The notes beneath the pieces are model-generated. The model worked only from the letters and a program-made list of their open reading frames with translations. It was not told the DNA's origin and searched no databases. Shown one piece after another: positions 1 through 5,587 of a DNA stretch of 6,211 bases (its first letter is position 1; every line of letters starts with the position of its first letter). Source of the DNA: Candidatus Wildermuthbacteria bacterium RIFCSPHIGHO2_12_FULL_40_12. GTDB lineage: Bacteria > Patescibacteriota > Minisyncoccia > Minisyncoccales > 2-12-FULL-40-12. Both the position numbers and the translations under genes were made by a program. The stretch spans positions 1-6,211 of the forward strand of contig MHUC01000019.1 of NCBI GenBank assembly GCA_001823315.1, written 5' to 3'.

Positions 1-31
1 ATTAGCGTGATATTAGTACTTATTGGTGGAT

Positions 32-1387
32 ATGCCCCAAGAACTTCAAGATAAATTACCTCCGCAAAACATTGAAGCCGAAACATCACTGCTCGGTTCT
101 CTTTTGCTGGACAAAAACGCTATCGTCAAAGTGGTGGATTTTTTGCAGATCCGCGATTTTTACAAGAAAACTCACCAGGATATTTACGAAGCGGCGGCTG
201 AGTTATTTGAAAAAGGAGAACCGATTGATCTGTTGTCGGTGTCCAACCGTCTCAAAGACAAGAATGTTCTGGAAAACGTTGGCGGCAACGCTTATTTAAC
301 CGAACTTGTCAATTCTGTTCCCACCGCCAGTCACGTTCTAAACTACGCCAAAATTGTCCAGAGAAAAAGAGTTTTGAGGGATTTGATAGAAGCCAGCCAC
401 GACATCGAAGCGATGGGATACAACGAATCGGAAGACACAGACGTTTTGATGGATCAAGCCGAAAGAAAAATTTTCGCTATAGCCCAAAAGGGCCTCACTC
501 AAAGTTTCACGCTGGTCAAAGAAACGCTGGAAGAAGCGTTTGAAAGAATAGACAAGTTATCAAAAAGACAGGGGGTCCCGAGAGGATTGGCTACCGGTTT
601 TTCGGATTTGGACAATATCTTGGCTGGACTGCAAAACTCGGACCTGGTTGTCTTGGCTTCCAGACCAAGCATGGGAAAATCGTCTTTGGCCTTAAATTTT
701 GCCGCTCACATTGCCATTGTTGAAAAAACACCGGTGGGAATATTCTCTCTTGAAATGTCTAAAGATCAAGTGGTAGACCGTCTTATTGCCAGCACGGCCA
801 ATGTTGATCTCTGGCGTTTGAGAACCGGGAGATTATCGGGCGAAGGAGAGAATAATGATTTTACAAGAATCCAACAGGCAATGAGCGTCCTGTCGGAAGC
901 TCCGATTTATATAGATGACAGTTCATCGCCCAATATTTTACAAATGAGAGCGATGGCAAGACGACTCCAAGCCGATCAAGGATTGGGACTCGTCGTTGTT
1001 GATTATCTTCAATTGATGGAGCCAAGAAACCCCATGGCTCCTATTGTCCAGCAGATGACTGAAATATCGCGCTCCTTAAAAGGACTGGCAAGAGAGCTTA
1101 ATATTCCGGTTCTGGCATTGTCTCAATTATCGAGGGCGGTAGAGCAACGGACACCTCAAATCCCGCGGCTATCGGACCTTAGGGAAACTGGCGCTATTGA
1201 ACAGGACAGCGACGTGGTACTGCTTATTTATCGGGAAGATCGCTATCGTCCAGAAACCGCCAGAAAAGGTATTGCCGATATAATTATAGCCAAACACAGA
1301 AACGGGCCTGTGGGCAAAGTAGAATTATACTTCGATGAAAGCACTGTAAGCTTCAAAAACCTCGATAAAAGCTATGACATTGAATAA
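32..1387 (+). CDS. dnaB: Replicative DNA helicase DnaB, full length
   Basis: This is the hexameric replicative helicase that unwinds DNA at the fork using ATP. The N-terminal DnaB domain (about residues 5-105) opens with the family signature LPPQNIEAE near residue 10. A linker helix region follows, then the RecA-like ATPase domain from about residue 165. Visible motifs, counted from the ATG at 32: Walker A SRPSMGKS (210-217; Ser in place of the more usual final Thr), catalytic Glu in FSLEM (E241), Walker B VVVDYLQL (D324), LSQLSR (363-368), LRETGAIEQDSD (383-394), and the C-terminal KHRNGP with Lys421 and the arginine finger Arg423. The length of 451 aa is normal and there is no intein. Three in-frame starts lie together: TTG at 23, GTG at 26, ATG at 32. 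I chose the ATG because family homology begins just after it, but none has a positioned Shine-Dalgarno. recR follows after 17 bases and is probably co-transcribed. Identification is near certain; only the start is open. Confidence 0.97.
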   Translation: MPQELQDKLPPQNIEAETSLLGSLLLDKNAIVKVVDFLQIRDFYKKTHQDIYEAAAELFEKGEPIDLLSVSNRLKDKNVLENVGGNAYLTELVNSVPTASHVLNYAKIVQRKRVLRDLIEASHDIEAMGYNESEDTDVLMDQAERKIFAIAQKGLTQSFTLVKETLEEAFERIDKLSKRQGVPRGLATGFSDLDNILAGLQNSDLVVLASRPSMGKSSLALNFAAHIAIVEKTPVGIFSLEMSKDQVVDRLIASTANVDLWRLRTGRLSGEGENNDFTRIQQAMSVLSEAPIYIDDSSSPNILQMRAMARRLQADQGLGLVVVDYLQLMEPRNPMAPIVQQMTEISRSLKGLARELNIPVLALSQLSRAVEQRTPQIPRLSDLRETGAIEQDSDVVLLIYREDRYRPETARKGIADIIIAKHRNGPVGKVELYFDESTVSFKNLDKSYDIE

Positions 1388-1404
1388 ATTAACTGAAGCA
1401 GCTA

Positions 1405-2010
1405 ATGTTTAGCCCTACAATACAAAAACTTATTGATCTTTTTGCAAAATTCCCTACCGTGGGACCAAGGACAGCCGCTCGTTTTGTTTTCTATTTGTTA
1501 AAACTACCCGGAGAAGAAGCCGAAAAAATTATCTCGGCCATCTCTAATTTAAAAGAAAAGGTAAAAACTTGCCACTCTTGTTTTAATAGCTTTGAAGGAG
1601 AAGGAAAATTATGCGTAATCTGTAAAGATTCAAATAGGGATAAATCGTTACTGTGTGTTGTTGAAAAAGAGTCGGATCTCGCGTCTATTGAAAAAATTAA
1701 AAAATACAACGGGCTCTATTTTATTCTTGGAGAAACAGTATCCACCCTTAAAAAAAGCGACCTTTTGAAATTAAGAACGAAAGAGCTTGAAGAAAGAATT
1801 AAGGAGCAAAAAAACATTCAAGAAATTATTATCGCCATCAACCCAACAGCCGAAGGAGAAACTATCGCTTTATACTTGGAAAAGCTATTAAAAAAAGCGC
1901 TGCCTGAAGGAAAGCGCGTTACCCGCCTTGGACGAGGATTGCCTTTGGGCGGAGAAATAGAGTACGCCGACGAAGAAACAATATCTTCGGCTTTTGAAGG
2001 CCGAAGATAA
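1405..2010 (+). CDS. recR: Recombination mediator protein RecR
   Basis: RecR works with RecO (and RecF) to load RecA on gaps and single-stranded DNA. At 201 aa it has the usual length. Domains in order: a helix-hairpin-helix (about 10-32, FPTVGPRTAARF); a four-cysteine zinc site (C56, C59, C70, C73); a TOPRIM domain starting at CVVEKESDL (E87) and including AINPTAEGETIALYLEKLL (144-162); and the C-terminal RecR signature VTRLGRGLPLGGEIEYADE (172-190) ending in EGRR. The segment after LGE (about 108-130) departs from the usual family pattern, in which a GG...SPL..GI.P loop joins the two TOPRIM halves; here it is a charged, Lys/Leu-rich run. The gene lies 17 bases after dnaB without a clear ribosome binding site. 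Its last codons form one arm of a perfect hairpin. Assignment is secure from the zinc site, TOPRIM and C-terminal signatures together. Confidence 0.96.
   Translation: MFSPTIQKLIDLFAKFPTVGPRTAARFVFYLLKLPGEEAEKIISAISNLKEKVKTCHSCFNSFEGEGKLCVICKDSNRDKSLLCVVEKESDLASIEKIKKYNGLYFILGETVSTLKKSDLLKLRTKELEERIKEQKNIQEIIIAINPTAEGETIALYLEKLLKKALPEGKRVTRLGRGLPLGGEIEYADEETISSAFEGRR
1972..2009 (-). terminator. Probable intrinsic terminator of the rplU-side transcript, inside the end of recR
   Basis: A perfect 10-bp inverted repeat (TATCTTCGGC at 1982-1991, GCCGAAGATA at 2000-2009) encloses an 8-base loop. Read on the minus strand, the stem is followed by TTGTTTCTTC, a T-rich run typical of Rho-independent termination. 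Read on the plus strand it is followed by ATTCCTAAATCC, a poor U-tract. The site would therefore best stop the minus-strand operon about 100 bases after rplU. The hairpin lies within the recR codons for SSAFEGRR and its stop, so it also sits at the 3' end of the recR mRNA, where it could block 3' exonucleases. The fold is direct from sequence; terminator function is inferred. Confidence 0.6.
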
Positions 2011-2136
2011 TTCCTAAATCCTAATTTCTAATCTCTAAACAAATCATAAATCCCAATTTCTCAAATCACAAACATGCTCACAACCTATGGCTTCGACTTT
2101 AGAATTTATTTAGGATTTAGCGTTTAGGATTTGGGT
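2011..2136. repeat. AT-rich CCTAAATCC/GGATTTAGG repeat element between recR and rplU
   Basis: The left part holds a direct repeat, TAAATCCTAATTTCTAA (2015-2031) and TAAATCCCAATTTCTCAA (2047-2064), 32 bases apart. The right part holds TTTAGGATTT twice (2109-2118 and 2123-2132). The two sides are inverted: CTAAATCCTAA (2014-2024) pairs perfectly with TTAGGATTTAG (2110-2120). The match extends imperfectly through TTCTAA (2026-2031) and TTAGAA (2099-2104) with a 4-base offset. The roughly 75 bases in between hold no ORF. This resembles the dispersed AT-rich intergenic repeats I associate with Patescibacteria genomes, but only one copy is visible, so 'dispersed' is inference. The right edge overlaps the rplU stop and last codons. 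Confidence 0.6.
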
Positions 2137-2430
2137 TATCTCAACCTCGGTATAGAACTGGCGGTGCCCCCTTTTGACTTTATAGCGAGTTTTGGGCCTA
2201 TATTTAAAAACAATCTCTTTTTTGAACTTACCCTGTGAAATTACTTTGCCAGAAATACTAGCGCCTTTCACCAAAGGCGTGCCAATCTCCAATTTTTTGC
2301 TTTTTTCCAATAACAAAACCTTGTCGAACACAACCTCTTTGCCGACTTCTTCTGCTATTTTCTCAATTTTAATTTTATCTCCCGGCGCAACAATATATTG
2401 TTTGCCGCCGGTTTTTATTACCGCGAACAT
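2110..2430 (-). CDS. rplU: 50S ribosomal protein L21 (bL21)
   Basis: This is a large-subunit ribosomal protein that binds 23S rRNA. The 106-aa product has the family N-terminus MFAVIKTGGKQYIV and the basic C-terminal signature KYRPKTRYKVKRGHRQFYTEVEI (split as about residues 76-98). The family normally ends a few residues after that signature; here a tail QILNAKS is added, encoded within the adjacent repeat element. The ATG at 2430 is the only sensible start because an in-frame TAA lies three codons upstream. No Shine-Dalgarno is positioned before it; the preceding bases are A-rich. It is the last gene of the minus-strand cluster, 46 bases after rmuC. Its usual partner rpmA (L27) is not next to it; the next gene downstream is the convergent recR. 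Confidence 0.97.
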   Translation of the reverse strand: MFAVIKTGGKQYIVAPGDKIKIEKIAEEVGKEVVFDKVLLLEKSKKLEIGTPLVKGASISGKVISQGKFKKEIVFKYRPKTRYKVKRGHRQFYTEVEITQILNAKS

Positions 2431-2438
2431 ATTTTTTT

Positions 2439-2467
2439 ATACTACTATCTTTCTGTTAATTTTGCAA
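2439..2467 (-). promoter_or_regulatory. Candidate promoter directly before rplU
   Basis: On the minus strand, TTGCAA (2462-2467, 4 of 6 matches to the -35 consensus) and TAGTAT (2439-2444, 4 of 6 to the -10) are separated by exactly 17 bases. Only 8 bases lie between the -10 and the rplU ATG, so initiation would fall at or beside the start codon and give a leaderless or nearly leaderless mRNA. The gap is AT-rich, so chance matches are likely; treat this as a weak candidate. Confidence 0.3.
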
Positions 2468-2470
2468 TCA

Positions 2471-2478
2471 CTCTCCTT
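2471..2478 (-). promoter_or_regulatory. Orphan Shine-Dalgarno-like AAGGAGAG over the rmuC stop
   Basis: On the minus strand AAGGAGAG overlaps the rmuC TAA and is the strongest anti-16S match near any start in the window. It lies about 40 bases before the rplU ATG, too far to position a ribosome there. The nearby GTG (8 codons to a stop) is too close, and the TTG five bases after GGAG opens only three codons. It may be a ribosome standby site, part of a micro-leader, or chance. Confidence 0.3.
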
Positions 2479-3475
2479 AATTCTCCTGTCCTTCGCCTAA
2501 TTTTTTGGCCTCGCCTATTTCAACAAGCTTCTCAACTTTATCGTCTAATAACTTGAGGCGATTTTCCGAATCGGAATAAGCGGAACCGGCATTTTTTAAA
2601 TGACTGCCCAGTTTCCTGAAATCATTCATTAATTTTTCTGCATCTTGATGGACCTTGGCTATTTTCTTTAAAATTTCTTGAGTTTGTCTTGAAATTTGGG
2701 TATCCCTAAACCAATGCTCAATTGTTCTTAAAGTTAAATATATCGTGTTAGGCGAAGTCAAAATGATTTTTTTTGACCAGGCAAAAGCTGCAATATCTAC
2801 TTCTCTCCCGATATTATTAATTATCTCGTAATAAATGGCTTCGGCTGGGATATACATCAAAGCAAAGTCGGTTGTTCCCTCCGACGGCAAAACATATTTA
2901 GTAGCGATTTCGTTTGTTCGATTTTTAACGTCTTCCAGGAAGCTTTTCTTGAAAAAACTCTTTTCTGTGTCAGAAACAGCATTTACCATCTTGTCAAAAT
3001 TTTCCGAGGGAAATTTAGAGTCAATCGGTAAAACTTTATTATTCGGAAGTTTTAAAACGGCGTCAACTTGTTCGCCTGAAGAAAACAGATATTGGATTTT
3101 ATAAAGCTCTTTCGGAAAATGTTGGCTTAAAATGTGCTCTAACGATGCTTCTCCCCATTGTCCTCTTAATTTGGGCGATTTAAAAATATCCTGAAAGGAA
3201 GAAACGTCTTTCACGACTTCTGCTATTTGTTTTAAATTTGCCTTCATCTCGGTAGTTTCCTTAGTAAAAGAACGGATCTGATCGTTAAGCTGTTTTGATG
3301 TCCCGTCTACGCTACCCCTGATTTCTTTGAGTTGATTTATCATTAAGTCGGTTATCCTCCTCTCTAAATCCTTGATGGCATCGCTCTGTTTCTCGTCTAT
3401 TTTGGTTTTTCGAGTAAAGAAAAATGCCAAAGCCGCGATTAAAATTATAATCAATACTAAAGAAGAATCATTCAT
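2477..3475 (-). CDS. rmuC: RmuC-family DNA recombination protein, membrane-anchored
   Basis: RmuC proteins are putative nucleases with a PD-(D/E)XK-like core; E. coli rmuC limits recombination at inverted repeats. In this 332-aa protein residues 5-21 form a hydrophobic N-terminal anchor followed by a basic TRKTK. Residues about 28-98 are a charged, probably coiled-coil stretch. The conserved core starts at LRGQWGEASLEHIL (103-116) and contains VDAVLKLP (D138) and LPIDSKFP (D152, K154), the spacing expected of the nuclease metal site. It continues through FALMYIPAEAIYYE (204-217), with SPNTIYLTLRTIEHW at 241-255. A helical tail follows (260-320). It is shorter than the E. coli protein (about 475 aa), mainly because the coiled-coil arm is short. 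It starts 15 bases after the antiporter stop with no clear ribosome binding site. The family call is firm; the molecular activity of the family is not well settled. Confidence 0.93.
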   Translation of the reverse strand: MNDSSLVLIIILIAALAFFFTRKTKIDEKQSDAIKDLERRITDLMINQLKEIRGSVDGTSKQLNDQIRSFTKETTEMKANLKQIAEVVKDVSSFQDIFKSPKLRGQWGEASLEHILSQHFPKELYKIQYLFSSGEQVDAVLKLPNNKVLPIDSKFPSENFDKMVNAVSDTEKSFFKKSFLEDVKNRTNEIATKYVLPSEGTTDFALMYIPAEAIYYEIINNIGREVDIAAFAWSKKIILTSPNTIYLTLRTIEHWFRDTQISRQTQEILKKIAKVHQDAEKLMNDFRKLGSHLKNAGSAYSDSENRLKLLDDKVEKLVEIGEAKKLGEGQEN

Positions 3476-3490
3476 AAGACGACTTTATCA

Positions 3491-4447
3491 CTATCTGAAT
3501 AGAATTTCAATTAAGACAAAAGCGATGTAAATCAATAATAAAAACACGGCTTCCCTTTTGCTTATCTTCCGATCGCTCCTTACGAAAAAGAAGAAGAAAA
3601 GAGCCGATATTATGAGAAAAAACCTGGCGATTACGAAGGGTGAAAAATCAGGTATCCTTATCGGGGCAATCAGCGAAACTATGCCCAAAACAAGAGTCGC
3701 TGGCACTATGACCGACCCCATCAAGTTTCCCAATATCATCCAAGTTTGACCTCTTTTAGCTAAAGATACTGAAAGATAGATTTCTGGCAAGGCGTTTCCC
3801 AAGCTAACTATTAAAATGCCGATGAGCGCTATGTCTAAGCGAAAAAAATAAGCGAAAAACTTAGAAGACAAAACAATGCCTTCGGCTGATAACAACAGTA
3901 TAATAAGTCCCAAAAAAATATATCCAACGTCCCTTAAAAATGGCTTAAATTCTTTAATGCGAGATACTGTTCCTTCCTCGTAGGCCTTAACAAATCTTTC
4001 TTTCTTGGAAAAAAGCCAAAAGTTATAAAGCATAAAAGTTAAAATAAGAACTATGCCGTCTCCCCCGCCCAAAACGCCATCCAGGATCAACAATAACGGC
4101 AAGAGAGCGATGATAAAAGTGAAAACGGATGACGATTGAACCATTCTGCTGTCGGTCGGCAAACCCTTAGCGATCAACGCCGATATGGCTATTGCCAAGG
4201 TTAAATCAATGACATTGCCGCCGACGATATCCCCGAAAGAAAGGATAGGAATTTTGTGGAAGGCGGAGAAGATACCGACGAAAAAATTAGGCAAAGAAGC
4301 GGCAAAAGACATTACAAAAAAGGCGACCACAAACTCTCTCCAGCCCAGAAATCTTGCCACCCGCATCAATCCTTTTACCATCAGTTCGCTGGCAAAATAG
4401 AGACCGAGACAAGAGATTAAAAAAAAGAAAATATAAAAAAAAGACAT
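3491..4447 (-). CDS. Na+/Ca2+ exchanger (CaCA) superfamily antiporter with altered ion-site residues
   Basis: This is a 318-aa inner-membrane protein with about ten predicted TM segments in two halves joined by a charged loop (about 148-171), the inverted-repeat plan of the CaCA superfamily. The first alpha repeat reads SFAASLPN (47-54) with GDIVGGNVID (72-81). The second reads SLGNALPE (215-222) with GNLMGSVIVP (240-249). Canonical members carry PE in both halves and GSN..N/D after them. Here the first half has Asn54 where Glu is expected and G-G-N instead of G-S-N. The second half keeps Glu222 but has Pro249 where Asn/Asp usually sits. Fold and family are confident; the transported ion is not, and Ca2+/Na+ exchange should not be assumed. 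It starts 24 bases after the amino-acid permease and lies in the same cluster as a P-type cation ATPase, consistent with cation homeostasis. The ATG at 4447 has only A/T-rich sequence upstream. Confidence 0.88.
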   Translation of the reverse strand: MSFFYIFFFLISCLGLYFASELMVKGLMRVARFLGWREFVVAFFVMSFAASLPNFFVGIFSAFHKIPILSFGDIVGGNVIDLTLAIAISALIAKGLPTDSRMVQSSSVFTFIIALLPLLLILDGVLGGGDGIVLILTFMLYNFWLFSKKERFVKAYEEGTVSRIKEFKPFLRDVGYIFLGLIILLLSAEGIVLSSKFFAYFFRLDIALIGILIVSLGNALPEIYLSVSLAKRGQTWMILGNLMGSVIVPATLVLGIVSLIAPIRIPDFSPFVIARFFLIISALFFFFFVRSDRKISKREAVFLLLIYIAFVLIEILFR

Positions 4448-4471
4448 TTTTATTAAGTTGAAATGACTTGA

Positions 4472-5587
4472 TTACTTAACCGTATAGATAATCTGAAACA
4501 AGATACCGAGCGAAAAAACCAGAACCAAAGGATAGGCAAGCTTGCTATTGGTCGTTTTTTGGTACATTAACAAAATTAAGATAGCGTTTACTCCCAACAT
4601 TATTCCGCCGACAAAAGATAGGATTGAAATAAAATTATTAAATCCGAACAGAAAAAGAACTAAAGGAGGAAAACAGGTTATCAGCCAGGCAAGATTCTCT
4701 TTTATCTTTAAATCATAACAAAATGTTCTTTTCAGAGTAAGGCCAAGGGTAATGAACGAAGTGAAAGTGGTGAGAATCCCAAAGAATAAAGCCCAACCTA
4801 CCACCCCTCTGCCTAAAACCTGTTCCAAACCAGTAAGAGCTAACTCGGTCGTATTGGATCCCGTAATTCCTAAAATCACATATATAAAGAAAAAATAAAC
4901 GACTATTGCCATTAACATAGAAATAAGAATAACTTTTCTTAACATCTGTTTTTTTGATCCCAGCATTTCTTCTATTTCCGGAATCAAATCCGTTCCCCAT
5001 AAAGAAAAAAGAATGACGCCAAATGGCAAGAAAAATTGCGACCAGTCGGGATTAGCAAAAAAATGATTGTTGTTGATCAGGTTTTTCCCCTGCAGGAAAA
5101 TAGCGAGTAGGGCAACAAAAAATAAAATCAGTCCCCAGAATTCGATGCTGGCTATCGCTTTAATGCCCAAAAAGATTAAAATAGTGCCGGCAAAAAAATA
5201 AATAAGGATAAAAACAATGGAACTGCCGCCAAAAACAGGAGATAATAATTTCTCCAAAAATTCTCCTCCGACAACGGAATAAGCAAGCATGGCGCCGAAC
5301 GCCCCGATAACGCTTGAGACAATGGCAATTTTTTCCCAGAAAGACCCAAGATACATTTTTACGAATCCGGGAAGACGTTTTTTATCCGGAGTCATCAAGG
5401 ACAATTCGCCAAAACACATATGCACCATTACGGATAAAACTCCCAAAACAACAAAGTAGCCAAGCATAACCCAAAACCCTAATTGCAAAGTAACATATGG
5501 CAAAGCAAAAATACCAACGCCAATAATGGTGCCGGATAAAACAGAAACGGCATAAACCCCGTTAAAAATTTGCTTCATATTAGACAT
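4472..5587 (-). CDS. Amino-acid permease, APC superfamily (HAAAP/SLC38-like), about 11 TM
   Basis: This is a polytopic permease that probably imports an amino acid by cation symport. From the ATG at 5587 it is 371 aa. The first TM carries GTIIGVGIFALPY (19-31), the unwound-helix glycine motif of the hydroxy/aromatic amino-acid permease and related APC families. The sixth TM region carries PFGVILFSLWGTDLIPEIEE (188-207), matching the substrate-facing TM6 break of the same fold. I count about 11 hydrophobic segments with short loops, as expected for HAAAP members. The frame also allows TTG at 5602 and ATG at 5578. The ATG at 5587 overlaps the ATPase stop by 8 bases, while 5578 would start one base after it; either suggests coupled translation. 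No strong Shine-Dalgarno is visible. Substrate cannot be told from sequence; many small-genome bacteria depend on amino-acid uptake, which fits. Confidence 0.87.
   Translation of the reverse strand: MSNMKQIFNGVYAVSVLSGTIIGVGIFALPYVTLQLGFWVMLGYFVVLGVLSVMVHMCFGELSLMTPDKKRLPGFVKMYLGSFWEKIAIVSSVIGAFGAMLAYSVVGGEFLEKLLSPVFGGSSIVFILIYFFAGTILIFLGIKAIASIEFWGLILFFVALLAIFLQGKNLINNNHFFANPDWSQFFLPFGVILFSLWGTDLIPEIEEMLGSKKQMLRKVILISMLMAIVVYFFFIYVILGITGSNTTELALTGLEQVLGRGVVGWALFFGILTTFTSFITLGLTLKRTFCYDLKIKENLAWLITCFPPLVLFLFGFNNFISILSFVGGIMLGVNAILILLMYQKTTNSKLAYPLVLVFSLGILFQIIYTVK
5576..5587 (-). promoter_or_regulatory. Overlapping stop/start junction, ATPase to permease
   Basis: Minus-strand sequence ATGTCTAATATG contains the permease start ATG, the ATPase TAA in another frame (5580-5582), and a second permease-frame ATG. 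A ribosome finishing the ATPase is placed directly on the permease start, so coupled translation is likely and would explain the lack of a ribosome binding site. Confidence 0.5.

Noticed and set aside
2011..2136. CRISPR array in the repeat region
   Set aside because: The repeats are short, imperfect, AT-rich and partly inverted, with no regular spacers and no cas genes nearby.
2431..2476. L21 leader regulatory RNA
   Set aside because: The rmuC-rplU gap is only 46 bases, with no convincing stem; too short for the known Firmicutes L21 leader type.
2192..2500. Plus-strand 102-codon open frame across rplU
   Set aside because: It is antisense to the well-conserved L21 gene and shows no recognisable protein features beyond low-complexity hydrophobic residues that mirror the opposite strand.
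4713..5000. Minus-strand 95-codon frame inside the permease
   Set aside because: It is an alternative frame within a gene with strong APC motifs; its composition (many Tyr, Phe, Gly, Arg) is that of a frame-shifted membrane gene.
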